Assembly (NCBI RefSeq): GCF_900112335.1
Contig: NZ_FOLG01000005.1
Span: 124,001 to 188,000 of the forward strand
Length of the DNA: 64,000 nt
Direction: 5' to 3'
DNA from: Tropicimonas isoalkanivorans
GTDB lineage: Bacteria; Pseudomonadota; Alphaproteobacteria; Rhodobacterales; Rhodobacteraceae
Positions 47,943-56,631 of the stretch are shown one piece after another. Both the position numbers and the translations under genes were made by a program. The notes beneath the pieces are model-generated. The model ran no database searches, was not told where the DNA came from, and saw nothing but the letters and a program-made list of their open reading frames with translations. Every line of letters starts with the position of its first letter. The stretch's first letter is position 1.

Positions 47943-47956
47943 GTGACCTAGATCAA
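47943..47956 (+). promoter_or_regulatory. FNR-type box upstream of nsrR
   Basis: GTGAC-CTAG-ATCAA resembles TTGA(T/C)-N4-ATCAA with one mismatch to the TTGAC-N4-ATCAA form used by FnrL in Rhodobacter. It is centred 64 bp before the nsrR start. Confidence 0.5.
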
Positions 47957-48013
47957 GGCCCAGAGTGCAATTTCCCGCCAAGCTCCCGGGCATTCGAAAG
48001 GATGGGCACCGAT

Positions 48014-48454
48014 ATGCGTTTGACCGTACGCACCAATCTCGCCATGCGCGCACTCATGTTCTGCGCGATCAATGCGGACCGTACCGTCCGGAAGGCCGAG
48101 ATCGCGGAGGCGTGCAACTCGTCGGAGAACCACCTCGGCGTCGTCATCAACATGTTGGGCCAGACCGGATTCATCGAAACGACCCGAGGCCGCAACGGCG
48201 GCGTCCGCCTGAAGGTCGCGCCGGAAGCCCTGAGCGTCGGGCAGGTGTTCCGCGTGTTCGAAGCGAACGTCCCCTTCGCGGAATGCTTCGCCGGGTCGGA
48301 AAACCACTGCCCCCTCACCGCAAGCTGCCGACTGCGCGGTCACCTGTCGGTCGCGCTGGAGGCCTTTTACAGCGCACTCGACGGCGTCACGCTGGCTGAT
48401 CTGGTCCGGGACAATTCCGGCCTGCGCACCCTGCTGGAACTCGAAACCGCCTGA
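48014..48454 (+). CDS. nsrR: Nitric-oxide-sensing Rrf2 family repressor, NsrR
   Basis: A 146-residue Rrf2 winged-helix regulator. MRLTVRTNLAMRALMFCA is the family opening, and CNSSENHLGVVINMLGQTGFI the HTH. The cluster-binding triad is ECFAGSENHCPLTASC (C-x8-C-x5-C), as in NsrR; IscR and RirA have other spacing. The [Fe-S] cluster reacts with NO and releases DNA. AAAGGA lies 11-12 bases before the ATG at 48014; an upstream ATG (48002) has no ribosome site. Confidence 0.93.
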   Translation: MRLTVRTNLAMRALMFCAINADRTVRKAEIAEACNSSENHLGVVINMLGQTGFIETTRGRNGGVRLKVAPEALSVGQVFRVFEANVPFAECFAGSENHCPLTASCRLRGHLSVALEAFYSALDGVTLADLVRDNSGLRTLLELETA

Positions 48455-48539
48455 TCGCCCGCCGCCGCGCGCGCATTCCCACGCCCCCACGCGAGCGCTC
48501 CCGTGATACCGTCCGGCCAAACAGCACCGGAGACCGATC

Positions 48540-49298
48540 ATGAATCGCCTGTTCCTCGCCAGCCTGGCCTGTCTGCTGGCCCCGGCCGCGGTCGCCGCCC
48601 AGACGATCACCGGCAGCGTCACCTACCTCCAGCGCATGATGCTGCCCCCTGACGCCGTGGTGGAGATCGCCTTCGAGGACGTGTCGCTGGCCGATGCCCC
48701 CGCCAGAACGCTGGCGGTCTACCGCATCCCCGAGCCGCAGGCGCCCCCCTACCCCTTCGCCTTCGCTTACACGCCATCGCAGATCGACCCGGCCAACCGC
48801 TACGGCCTGCGCGCCACCGTCCGCGTCGGCGAGAAGCTCCTGATGACGACGGACACCGCCTATCCCGTCCTGACCCACGATGGCGGGACCGAGGTCGAGA
48901 TGCTGCTCAAGATGGTGTCCTCGCCCGATCCCACGCCACCACCACCGGACGCCGATTTCGTCAACACGTACTGGAAACTGCTGACCCTCGCCGGCGCCCC
49001 CGTGCCGGTGGTGGAGGGCAAGCGGGAGGCGCATCTGATCCTGCACGAAGACGGCAGCTACACCGCGACCGTCGGCTGCAACATGCTGCGCGGCGGCTAC
49101 GAGCTGAGCGGCGACACCGTTGCCTTCCTGGCCGGAATCACCACGCTGATGGCCTGCCCCCCGCCTCTGGATGCGCAGGAGCGGGCGCTGGTGTCCCTGC
49201 TGGAGACCGCCACGCGTCCCGCCATTTCAGGCGACGACATGACCCTGCTGGATGATGAGGGCGAGACGCTCGCGACCTTCCGCGCCGTCTATTTCTGA
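48540..49298 (+). CDS. YbaY-type lipoprotein-like / META domain protein
   Basis: A 252-residue exported protein with a signal peptide (MNRLFLASLACLLAPAAVAA). Residues 20-120 match the YbaY fold (ITGSVTYLQRMMLPPDAVVEIAFEDVS). Residues 140-250 form a META domain (TYWKLLTLAGAPV, GCNMLRGGYELSGD, TLMACPPP), as in the heat-inducible HslJ. It overlaps cbbY at the 3' ends by ten bases in convergent orientation. Confidence 0.9.
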   Translation: MNRLFLASLACLLAPAAVAAQTITGSVTYLQRMMLPPDAVVEIAFEDVSLADAPARTLAVYRIPEPQAPPYPFAFAYTPSQIDPANRYGLRATVRVGEKLLMTTDTAYPVLTHDGGTEVEMLLKMVSSPDPTPPPPDADFVNTYWKLLTLAGAPVPVVEGKREAHLILHEDGSYTATVGCNMLRGGYELSGDTVAFLAGITTLMACPPPLDAQERALVSLLETATRPAISGDDMTLLDDEGETLATFRAVYF

Positions 49299-50005
49299 AC
49301 GGCCGCAACCGCGCTCGCCGACGGCGGAAACCCGAACCGCGCCCAATGCACCGGCTCCAGTGACGGCACCACGGCAAGCGCGCCGGAAAAGTCCGCATCG
49401 CGCGGCCCGAAGTCGGACGGGCACACGACCACAGGAATCCCGGCAGCCCGCGCGGCGGCGAACCCGACCGGGCTGTCCTCGAAAACCAGCGCCTCCTCGG
49501 CGCGCACGTCGAGCCGCGCCAGCGCCGTCAGATACCCTTCCGGATCGGGCTTCTTGGCCGAGACGTCGCTGCCGGTAATCACCACGTCGAACATTGCCTC
49601 GGCCGGCTCCGGCAGGCACGTCCGCGCCACCTCGTCAAAGCTCGGCCGTCGCGCCGCAGTGACGATGGCGCTGAGCAGCCCTGCCTCGCGCCCCGCGGAG
49701 ATCAGCGGGCCCACGCCCGCCCGCAGGGTCAGCTTGCCAGCCGAAAGGATGCGCGCGAAGTGGCTGCGCTTGCTCTGATACACCGCGTGCAGCGTTTCCA
49801 GCTCCACCCGCTCCGCTTCCGGCAGGCGGCTCTGGAAGAACGACATCCGCTCGATGCCGCCGGAAACCGTCAGCAGCAGCCGGTTCAACTCCCCGTCCCA
49901 ATGCCAGGGCAGGCCCGCGTCGGCAAAGGCCGCGTTGAAGGCCCGGCGGTGGAGGTCTTCGGTCTCCGCCAACGTGCCGTCCACGTCGAAGATCAACGCC
50001 TTCAT
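49289..50005 (-). CDS. cbbY: HAD hydrolase, CbbY/beta-phosphoglucomutase-like
   Basis: A 238-residue phosphatase. Motif I is IFDVDGTLAETED, motif II VTAARRP, motif III KKPDPEGY and motif IV VFEDSPVG. CbbY degrades xylulose-1,5-bisphosphate, a Rubisco inhibitor, in autotrophs. With gph directly upstream and rpe and gap nearby this fits a Calvin-cycle or glycolate-handling setting, but cbbLS genes are not in the window. Its start overlaps the gph stop (ATGA). Confidence 0.88.
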   Translation of the reverse strand: MKALIFDVDGTLAETEDLHRRAFNAAFADAGLPWHWDGELNRLLLTVSGGIERMSFFQSRLPEAERVELETLHAVYQSKRSHFARILSAGKLTLRAGVGPLISAGREAGLLSAIVTAARRPSFDEVARTCLPEPAEAMFDVVITGSDVSAKKPDPEGYLTALARLDVRAEEALVFEDSPVGFAAARAAGIPVVVCPSDFGPRDADFSGALAVVPSLEPVHWARFGFPPSASAVAAVQK

Positions 50006-50670
50006 TGCGCCGCCGTCTGCCGGGCCTGTGCCTCCTTCACGATCTCCTGCAACCGGTCGAAGTGGTCGAACAGCCAGTCGTGCGGCAGGTCCTCTACCGG
50101 GGACTTGCGGTAGCCCTCGGTGTAAAGCGCGAACGGCACCCCGGCGCGCCGGGCCGTCTCCGCATCGGTCTCGCTGTCACCGACGTAGAGCGTCGCGCCG
50201 CCGCCCAGATCCTCGATCGTGCGCAGCAGCATGTCCGGCTCCGGCTTGTGGCTGTCGATCATGCCGCCGGAGATGACGGCATCGAAGACCGGTTCCATCC
50301 CCATGTGGCGCAGAACCGCCCGCGCCGGCTCCTGCGGCTTGTTGGTGCACAGGCCGAGCTTGTGGCCCGACGCCTTGAGCACCGCGAAGGCATCGACCAC
50401 CCCGGGATAGAACACCGCCTTGTCGACGGCGAACTGGTACTCCGCAAGGAAATCGCCGTAGATCTTCGCATGGGCGTCCGGCGTCTCCTCGATGCCGCGC
50501 GCGGCCATCATGCGGCTGACGAGCACCTTCGCCCCCTCGCCCACGAAGCTGCGCACCTCCTCCAGCGTCAGCGGCGGCTTGCCCAGCTTTTGAAGAATGC
50601 TGGCCGAAACGGCCTGGATGTCCGGCGCGCTGTCGATCAGCGTGCCGTCGAGGTCGAAGACGATGTTCAT
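50002..50670 (-). CDS. gph: Phosphoglycolate phosphatase
   Basis: A 222-residue HAD hydrolase that dephosphorylates 2-phosphoglycolate. Motifs are VFDLDGTLIDSAPDI, LCTNKPQEPARAVL, SHKPEPDMLL and YVGDSETDAETARRAG. The ATG at 50668-50670 overlaps the stop of the preceding thioredoxin-like gene and is supported by that coupling; an in-frame ATG at 50694 is inside that gene. Confidence 0.92.
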   Translation of the reverse strand: MNIVFDLDGTLIDSAPDIQAVSASILQKLGKPPLTLEEVRSFVGEGAKVLVSRMMAARGIEETPDAHAKIYGDFLAEYQFAVDKAVFYPGVVDAFAVLKASGHKLGLCTNKPQEPARAVLRHMGMEPVFDAVISGGMIDSHKPEPDMLLRTIEDLGGGATLYVGDSETDAETARRAGVPFALYTEGYRKSPVEDLPHDWLFDHFDRLQEIVKEAQARQTAAQ

Positions 50671-51221
50671 GCGGCTTTCCATTTGATCGAGCACCCCATG
50701 GAGGGCACCTGCTCTCTCGGACCGAGCCCGGTCTCGGTCACCTGCTTCATGGCCTCGTACAGGTCCCGCCGCAAGTCGTCCGGCCCCGCCTCCCGGCGGG
50801 ATGCGTCAAGACGCCCGCGATATTGCAACTCCAGATCGGAATTGAAACCGAAGAAGTCCGGCGTGCACGCGGCATCGTAGGCCCGCGCCACCGACTGGTC
50901 CTCATCCCGCAGATAGGGGAACGGCAGCCCCCATTCCTCCGCCTTCACCTTCATGTTGTCAAAGCTGTCGGCGGGATGGGACGTGGCATCGTTGGCGCAG
51001 ATGGCCGCCACGCCGATCCCGAGCTCTTGCAGGTCCCTGCCGTCCCGCACGATCCGGTCGATCACCGCCAGGACGTAGGGGCAGTGGTTGCAGATGAAAA
51101 TCACCAGCGTGCCCTTCGGCCCGGCGATATCGGACAGGGAATAGGTCTTTCCGTCAGTGGCGGGCAGGGAAAAATCCGGCGCTTTCCAGCCGAAATCGCA
51201 AACCGGGGGAACGGCAGCCAT
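50667..51221 (-). CDS. Thioredoxin-like peroxidase family protein
   Basis: A 184-residue AhpC/TSA-Redoxin fold protein without a signal peptide. CNHCPYVLAVIDRI has the redox motif CxxC; APDFSLPATDGKTYSLSD and YDAACTPDFFGFN are typical of thioredoxin-fold Redoxin proteins of this group. Cytoplasmic redox repair or peroxide reduction is likely. It heads a translationally coupled run with gph and cbbY. Confidence 0.9.
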   Translation of the reverse strand: MAAVPPVCDFGWKAPDFSLPATDGKTYSLSDIAGPKGTLVIFICNHCPYVLAVIDRIVRDGRDLQELGIGVAAICANDATSHPADSFDNMKVKAEEWGLPFPYLRDEDQSVARAYDAACTPDFFGFNSDLELQYRGRLDASRREAGPDDLRRDLYEAMKQVTETGLGPREQVPSMGCSIKWKAA

Positions 51222-51289
51222 GGTCGGGTCTCCTGTGATCGGTCGTCCGGCAGGGCCAGCCCGGCCCCGCGCTCATCCGGGCAAGGGAC

Positions 51290-52213
51290 TCACCCCTCGC
51301 CCTCCACGAAACGATAAAACGAACCGTCCCGCTCTGCACGCCCGAACCCGCCCGGCAGGTGGAACCCCACGAAGCGCATCTGCTCGGACGCCAACCGGTC
51401 CATCAACGCGACGCGCGTCGCAGCGGCCATGGACTCGTCCTGATCGGAGCCCGACGGCCAGTCCGGCCGGGCGAAGGCGACGTGATGGTTGGAGATCGCA
51501 TCCCCGATCACCAACAGGCTCTCGTTGCCCGAGCGGATCTCAAAAGACATGTGCCCCGGCGTGTGTCCCGGCGTCATGTAAGCGGCGACGCCCGGCAGGA
51601 TTTCCTCGCCGTCGCTGAAGAAGGTCATGGCGTCCTCCATCGCCTCCAGCCGCCGCTGCGCCCCGACGGCAAAGGCCGTCCGGCCAGCGCCGATGCTGTC
51701 GACCGTATTCGGGTCCATCCAGTAGTCCCGCTCCGCCTTGCCGAACAGGTGCTGGGCCTCGGAGAAAAACGGCTCGTCAAAATCGTCGAGCACGCCCCAC
51801 AGGTGGTCCGGGTGCCCATGGGTGAAGACCACGTGCGTCACATCCTCCGGTGCCAGTCCGGCAGCGTCGAGCGCCTCCGCAATCTTGCCCGCCGTGTCCT
51901 GGAACGTGGACCCGGCGCCGGCGTCGAACAGCACCACCATGTCGTCCTTGCGCAGAAGGGTCACGTTGCATTCCGGGGTCAGCGGCGCGTTTGGCCCAAT
52001 CCCATAGGGCTCCAGCACCGCACCCAGTTCGTCCGGCGGCATGGGGGCAAAGATGAAATCGGCGGGCAGCGTAAGGTGGCCGTCGCTCAGCACCTCCACC
52101 GTCGCCTCGCCGAGGTCGATCGCCGCGCGAGACCAGCCGGCCCGCAGGCCGAACGTCCCGGCGGCGGCGACCGCCAGTGCGCCCTTCAACATGCCGCGTC
52201 GTGTCAGTTCCAT
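51290..52213 (-). CDS. Tat-exported MBL-fold metallo-hydrolase
   Basis: A 307-residue enzyme. The N-terminus MELTRRGMLKGALAVAAAG carries a twin-arginine motif (TRRGMLKG) and a hydrophobic run, so it should be exported folded. Zinc ligands are VFTHGHPDHLWG (H-x-H-x-D-H), TPGHTPGHMS and the later Asp/His. Similar exported MBL proteins are quorum-quenching or aryl-hydrolase-like. GGAGG precedes the ATG at 52211-52213. Confidence 0.9.
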   Translation of the reverse strand: MELTRRGMLKGALAVAAAGTFGLRAGWSRAAIDLGEATVEVLSDGHLTLPADFIFAPMPPDELGAVLEPYGIGPNAPLTPECNVTLLRKDDMVVLFDAGAGSTFQDTAGKIAEALDAAGLAPEDVTHVVFTHGHPDHLWGVLDDFDEPFFSEAQHLFGKAERDYWMDPNTVDSIGAGRTAFAVGAQRRLEAMEDAMTFFSDGEEILPGVAAYMTPGHTPGHMSFEIRSGNESLLVIGDAISNHHVAFARPDWPSGSDQDESMAAATRVALMDRLASEQMRFVGFHLPGGFGRAERDGSFYRFVEGEG

Positions 52214-52318
52214 CGGGTGTCCTCCCCAGTTCCCATTCGCGCCATGCTCGCATTCAAATTCGTGAATAGCAACGGCACGGAACTGCGACTTCACCCCACG
52301 CGCGATCTGCTGCCGGGG

Positions 52319-52654
52319 TCAGGCAACGTTGGCCCCCTCCCAGTGATGGAGTTCCGCTTCGATGATGCGGCGGGCAAAGGGAGCCATACCAGCCGGGCCC
52401 GACGCCCGGTCCTTCACATGGATACACAGGTCAGGACGGCGGGACGCGATCACGCCGATCAGATCGCCGCGGATCGTATCGTCCAGCCCCGCCCCCATGA
52501 CCACGCTTCGGATGTTTGGCTCGGCCTCCAGTTGCGCGATCACCTCGTCGCGGTTGTGCGCGCCGAGCCACTGGATCGGCAGGTCCTCCAACTCCTTCGC
52601 CACATTGCGGATGACGTCCGGCAGGCGACCGACGAGAAGCACGACGGGTTTCAT
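52319..52654 (-). CDS. Small receiver-like hypothetical protein
   Basis: A 111-residue soluble protein. VVLLVGRLPDVIRNVAKELED and RSVVMGAGLDDTIRGDLIG suggest a beta-alpha receiver-like fold, but no phospho-acceptor pocket is clear. It ends HHWEGANVA. It lies between the MBL gene and rpe. Unrecognised; reading frame and codon use look like a true gene. Confidence 0.65.
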   Translation of the reverse strand: MKPVVLLVGRLPDVIRNVAKELEDLPIQWLGAHNRDEVIAQLEAEPNIRSVVMGAGLDDTIRGDLIGVIASRRPDLCIHVKDRASGPAGMAPFARRIIEAELHHWEGANVA

Positions 52655-52782
52655 CTCCCCCCTCCTTTCCGTGACACACGGCGGAGCGCCGCCCTGCGCG
52701 GCGGTCCGGGGACAAGTCTACCACGATTCGCAGCACCCCCGCGCTCCCGTGCCGGATCGACGCGCGGGAACAGGGCGTCAGG

Positions 52783-53481
52783 TCAGGCCGATTGCAGCCC
52801 GCTCTGCGCCGCGTCCCGAATGGCCCGGATATTCTCCCCGTAGGGCGCCGGATTCTCGACCGACCCGCCCTTGAAGACCGCCGAGCCCGCCACCAGCACG
52901 TCCGCGCCCGCCTTGGCCACCAGCGGGGCCGTCTCCGGGGTGATGCCGCCGTCGACCTGGATGTGGATCGGCCGGTCGCCGATCATTTGCCGCAGCCGCC
53001 GCACCTTGTCCACCTGCGAGGCGATGAACTTCTGCCCGCCGAAGCCGGGGTTGACGGTCATCACCAGCACCATGTCCACAAGGTCCAGCAGGTACGCCAC
53101 GTCCTCCAGCCCCGTCCCGGGATTGAGCGACAGCCCCGCCTTGCAGCCCGCCGCGCGAATGGCCTGCAACGTGCGGTGGATGTGCGGGCCGGCCTCCAGA
53201 TGGGCGGTGATGATATCGCTGCCCGCCTCGGCGAAGGCGTCGATGTAGGGGTCCACCGGCGCGATCATCAGGTGCACGTCCATCACCGTCGACACATGCG
53301 GCCGGAACGCCTTCACCGCCGGCGGGCCGAAGGTGATGTTGGGGACGAAATGGCCGTCCATCACGTCCACATGCACCCAGTCGGCGCCCTGCGCCTCGAT
53401 GGCCCGGATCTCCTGCCCGAAGTTGGCGAAATCCGCCGACAGGATCGACGGGGCGATTTTGATGGACCGGTCGAAGGCCAC
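52783..53481 (-). CDS. rpe: Ribulose-phosphate 3-epimerase
   Basis: A 232-residue TIM-barrel epimerase of the pentose phosphate and Calvin pathways. Motifs are [52 protein letters not shown] and VDGGI with metal ligands. Two GTG codons are possible; the second (53479-53481, VAFDRS) lies at proper distance from GGGAGG, the first directly abuts it. A strong terminator separates it from gap, so it has its own promoter. Confidence 0.95.
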   Translation of the reverse strand: MAFDRSIKIAPSILSADFANFGQEIRAIEAQGADWVHVDVMDGHFVPNITFGPPAVKAFRPHVSTVMDVHLMIAPVDPYIDAFAEAGSDIITAHLEAGPHIHRTLQAIRAAGCKAGLSLNPGTGLEDVAYLLDLVDMVLVMTVNPGFGGQKFIASQVDKVRRLRQMIGDRPIHIQVDGGITPETAPLVAKAGADVLVAGSAVFKGGSVENPAPYGENIRAIRDAAQSGLQSA

Positions 53482-53500
53482 GGCCACCCTCCCTTCAAAC

Positions 53501-53533
53501 AAAAAGCAGGGTGCGTGATACCACGCACCCTGC
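53501..53533 (-). terminator. Rho-independent terminator of gap
   Basis: Minus strand GCAGGGTGCGTG, loop GTAT, CACGCACCCTGC, then TTTTTGTTTG: a perfect 12-bp stem with U-run just after the gap stop and before rpe. Confidence 0.92.
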
Positions 53534-53586
53534 CACATTCAATCGGGCATCCTGTCCGCGGGCGTACCGGCGGACAGGGCGCCGCA

Positions 53587-54588
53587 TCAGATGAGCTTGC
53601 CCATCGCAACGGCGGTGTCGGCCATGCGGTTGGAGAAGCCCCATTCGTTGTCGTACCAGCTCAGCACGGAGCAGAGCGTGCCGTCCATGACCTTCGTCTG
53701 GTCGAGGTGGAAGATCGACGAATGCGGGTCGTGGTTAAAGTCCGACGACACGTTCTTGTACTCAGTGTAGCCCAGAACGCCTTTCATCGGGCCGTCCGCG
53801 GCCGCCTTGACGGCTTCGTTGATCTCTTCGACCGACGTGGCGCGCTTGGCGATGAACTTCAGGTCCACGACCGACACGTTCGGCGTCGGCACGCGGATGG
53901 CGAAGCCGTCCAGCTTGCCGTTCAGGTCCGGCAGAACCAGACCCACGGCTTTCGCGGCGCCGGTGGAGGTCGGGATCATGGAGAGCGCCGCGGCGCGGGC
54001 GCGGTAGAGATCCTTGTGCAGCGTGTCGAGCGTCGGCTGGTCACCGGTGTAGGAGTGGATGGTGGTCATCATCCCCTTCTCGATGCCGATGGCGTCATTG
54101 ATCGCCTTGGCGAACGGCGACAGGCAGTTCGTAGTGCAGGACGCGTTGGACACGACCAGGTCTTCGGCGGTCAGGGTGTCGTCGTTCACGCCGTAGACGA
54201 TCGTCTTGTCGGCATTGGCGCCGGGGGCCGAGATCAGCACGCGCTTGGAGCCGTTCTCAAGGTGCAGCGCAGCCTTGTCGCGGGCGGTGAAGATGCCGGT
54301 GCATTCGAGCGCCACGTCCACGTCGCCCCAGGGCAGTTCCTTGGGGTCGCGCAGGGCGGTCACCTTGATCGGGCCACGGCCGACGTCGATGGAGTCTTCG
54401 GTGGTTTTCACCTCTCCCGGGAAACGTCCGTGCACCGAGTCGAACCGGATGAGGTGCGCGTTGGTCTCGACCGGACCCAGGTCGTTGATCGCCACGACTT
54501 CGATATCGTCACGCCCGTTCTCGACGATCGCGCGGAGAACGTTGCGTCCGATACGGCCGAAACCATTGATGGCTACTTTGACTGTCAT
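53587..54588 (-). CDS. gap: Type I glyceraldehyde-3-phosphate dehydrogenase
   Basis: A 333-residue glycolytic and Calvin-cycle enzyme. NAD-binding start [19 protein letters not shown], the catalytic Cys in [13 protein letters not shown] (about Cys151), and [11 protein letters not shown] near the C-terminus are intact. It ends in a strong terminator. The long non-coding region upstream suggests an independent promoter with complex control. Confidence 0.98.
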   Translation of the reverse strand: MTVKVAINGFGRIGRNVLRAIVENGRDDIEVVAINDLGPVETNAHLIRFDSVHGRFPGEVKTTEDSIDVGRGPIKVTALRDPKELPWGDVDVALECTGIFTARDKAALHLENGSKRVLISAPGANADKTIVYGVNDDTLTAEDLVVSNASCTTNCLSPFAKAINDAIGIEKGMMTTIHSYTGDQPTLDTLHKDLYRARAAALSMIPTSTGAAKAVGLVLPDLNGKLDGFAIRVPTPNVSVVDLKFIAKRATSVEEINEAVKAAADGPMKGVLGYTEYKNVSSDFNHDPHSSIFHLDQTKVMDGTLCSVLSWYDNEWGFSNRMADTAVAMGKLI

Positions 54589-55190
54589 GGTCAGTTCCTC
54601 ATTTCACAAATGTGACATTGCGGCAGCGACGACAGGTTCGGCCGGAATGCCGGAATGCGGGTGAAGTTTCCGCGCCGTTGCGCGGTCCCCACGCGTGGTC
54701 ATACTCATTGAGACCGCTTTGTCACCCGGCAATTCCGCCCACCCAGCTTGGCCGGGCCGCAACACTGGCGCCTTGTATCGCTCCCCGCACCGATTGACCA
54801 TGCCCCGCCGCGTAGGACCGCTCCCGCCCGCCGCGACCGCCCCACCGGGCACACGGCAAAGAGCCCGTCGCCTCAAGGGCTTCCGGCAGGCCAATATTGC
54901 TTGGGGTTACGGGGCACGCTCAGCCGCAGCCGGCCCCTCTGCTAGCCGCATCGCCGCCCGCTGGCGCCCTGCCGCTCGCGCAAAGAAACCCCACTTGGCG
55001 GGGCAAAAGACCGCCGCGAGAGGCGGAAACGGACGGCGGTAGCGCTCGCATTGGCGTCAATCTGCCACGCCTCGGAGCGGCCGGATACGCGCGGCAAACC
55101 GGCGGGTTGCCGGTCTGCGCCCCCCGTGCGGGTGACATGGGTCTGCTCCCGCCCCATCTGAGTCGCCGTCGCCTTGGTGGAATGACCGCG
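54589..55190. other. Gene-free region between gap and the phasin-like gene terminator
   Basis: About 600 bp with only weak overlapping frames on both strands that have no ribosome sites and biased composition. A hairpin (CCCCACTTGGCGGGG near 54990) is visible, and CGGCAAACCGGCGGGTTGCCGG near 55090 forms another. The part nearest gap should hold its promoter. Nothing else recognised. Confidence 0.45.
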
Positions 55191-55229
55191 CAAAAAACTG
55201 CCGCCTTGCCGGTTAGGGCAAGGCGGCAG
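55191..55229 (-). terminator. Rho-independent terminator of the phasin-like gene
   Basis: Minus strand CTGCCGCCTTGCC and GGCAAGGCGGCAG form a perfect 13-bp stem around a six-base loop, followed by TTTTTTG. It lies about 80 bp after the phasin-like stop. Confidence 0.88.
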
Positions 55230-55310
55230 CCAGGGCCTCGGCTCATCTTCCGGATCTGCGCGCGCGCCGCCCCTTTCGGGTCCTCCCCGGCTCGCGCACC
55301 GGTCGGTAGC

Positions 55311-55661
55311 TCAACTACCGTCGGACCTGCCCGTCAACTGGTCCAGCACCTCCTGGTTCAGGCGGATGAGCCTGCCCGTTTCGGCGCTGTACTGGTCGAA
55401 GGCGGTCTTGAGATACCGGCCCTGAATCTCCCTCAACTCGATCGGGTCCCGACACTGCAAGATCTCCTGCTGGGTCTCTATGTCCGCCCGTATCCTTTCA
55501 CTCACGAACTGCGTCACCTCGGCGGAAATATCGGACATCGCACTCACCCATACAGGACTCATCCACGCCAGGGCGCCGCCACCGGCCAGCGGCCAGCCCT
55601 CGAACATGCCCTTGACCCACTCCGCGTCGGTCGCAGGGGAACTCTTCGCATGCGCTGTCAT
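55311..55661 (-). CDS. Phasin-like protein under FNR control
   Basis: A 116-residue soluble protein. The central part VSAMSDISAEVTQFVSERI followed by QQEILQCRDPIELREIQGRYLKTAFDQYSAETGRL matches the phasin_2 family (the Q-x-x-x-x-x-Q-G-R/Y stretch seen in PHA granule proteins). It differs from the phaP in this window in length and composition. GGAGGG precedes the ATG at 55659-55661. A perfect FNR box lies upstream, and a strong terminator lies downstream, so it forms a single anaerobically regulated unit. Confidence 0.75.
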   Translation of the reverse strand: MTAHAKSSPATDAEWVKGMFEGWPLAGGGALAWMSPVWVSAMSDISAEVTQFVSERIRADIETQQEILQCRDPIELREIQGRYLKTAFDQYSAETGRLIRLNQEVLDQLTGRSDGS

Positions 55662-55743
55662 CTCGCGCCCTCCCCGGCCACGATTTCCAGTGCGCCTGTC
55701 CCGAGCTGCTCCCGCACCATGACGCAGGGGAAATGGCCGCGCA

Positions 55744-55757
55744 TTGATTGAAATCAA
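55744..55757. promoter_or_regulatory. Perfect FNR/FnrL box upstream of the phasin-like gene
   Basis: TTGATTGAAATCAA is an exact TTGAT-N4-ATCAA site, inside the longer palindrome CATTGATTGAAATCAATG. For minus-strand transcription it is centred about 29 bp ahead of a CATGGT -10-like hexamer (55716-55721), the expected class II activator position, giving a leader near 48 nt. It could also influence the divergent rplY. Confidence 0.7.
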
Positions 55758-55887
55758 TGTCCCTCCCACAGTTCGCCACCAGCCCCGATTAGACCTTTCC
55801 AAAAAGGCGAATCCCGCCTATAGGGCACGTTCGAAAACAACCTGGGCATACACCCTTGGAGGATGCCCGCAATTCAGGAGACGACCA

Positions 55888-56514
55888 ATGGCTGGTGAGA
55901 TTCCAGATCTTCACGCCACGGTGCGCACGGGGACAGGCAAGGGGGCCGCTCGTCAAGCACGCCGTGAGGGGCTTGTGCCCGGCATCGTGTATGGCGGGGG
56001 CGAAGACCCCGTGGCAATCAACCTTCCCTTCAACGCCCTGCTGAAGCGCCTCAAGGCGGGCCGCTTCCTTTCGACCCTCTTCAACATGAAGGTCGACGGA
56101 ATGGACGACGTCCGCGTCATCTGCCGCAGCGTGCAGCGCGACGTGGTGAAGGACCTGCCGACCCACGTCGATTTCATGCGCCTGCGCCGGACCTCGAAGG
56201 TCAACCTCTTCATTCCCGTCGAGTTCACCGACGAGAAGGACTGCCCCGGCCTGAAGCGCGGCGGCGTGCTCACCGTGGTGCGCCCGGAAGTCGAACTGGT
56301 GGTGACCGCCGGCGACATCCCCGAAAAGGTGGAGATCTCCCTGGCCGGGCTCGAGATCAACGACCACCTGTCGATTTCGATGGCGAACCTGCCCGAAGGC
56401 AGCAAACCCACGATCGACCGCGACTTCATCATCGCATCGATCTCCGCGCCCTCCGGCCTTGCGGCCAGCAGCAGCGGCGGAGAGGACGAGGACGAGGGCT
56501 CCGAAGAGGAGTGA
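55888..56514 (+). CDS. rplY: 50S ribosomal protein L25/general stress protein Ctc
   Basis: A 208-residue long-form L25. The N-terminal 5S rRNA-binding domain includes [21 protein letters not shown], and a C-terminal TL5/Ctc beta domain follows ([21 protein letters not shown]). An acidic tail ([12 protein letters not shown]) ends it. Full length for the Ctc form. GGAG lies about eight bases before the ATG. A terminator lies 55 bp downstream; the next plus-strand gene is pth, 2.2 kb away. Confidence 0.95.
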   Translation: MAGEIPDLHATVRTGTGKGAARQARREGLVPGIVYGGGEDPVAINLPFNALLKRLKAGRFLSTLFNMKVDGMDDVRVICRSVQRDVVKDLPTHVDFMRLRRTSKVNLFIPVEFTDEKDCPGLKRGGVLTVVRPEVELVVTAGDIPEKVEISLAGLEINDHLSISMANLPEGSKPTIDRDFIIASISAPSGLAASSSGGEDEDEGSEEE

Positions 56515-56568
56515 TCGGCCCCGCGGCAGCGGCCCGGTTTCAGGGCGCGCCGCATCTCGGTTCAATTC

Positions 56569-56606
56569 GGCTCCGGCGATCAGGCATCGCCGGGGCCGTT
56601 TTCTTT
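56569..56606 (+). terminator. Rho-independent terminator of rplY
   Basis: GGCTCCGGCGAT and ATCGCCGGGGCC pair over about 11 of 12 bases around CAGGC, followed by GTTTTCTTTT. Confidence 0.85.
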
Positions 56607-56631
56607 TCTCGCCGCCCCTACGCGCCGGCGC

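Noticed and set aside
55305-55325. GGTCGGTAGCTCAACTACC as part of a tRNA
   Set aside because: It is the end of the phasin-like coding sequence (SDGS stop) read on the opposite strand; no cloverleaf can be formed.
54897-55751. A 284-codon plus-strand frame overlapping the phasin-like gene
   Set aside because: Composition is Pro/Arg/Ala-rich with no motif or ribosome site. It runs through the terminator hairpin and across the phasin-like gene on the other strand.
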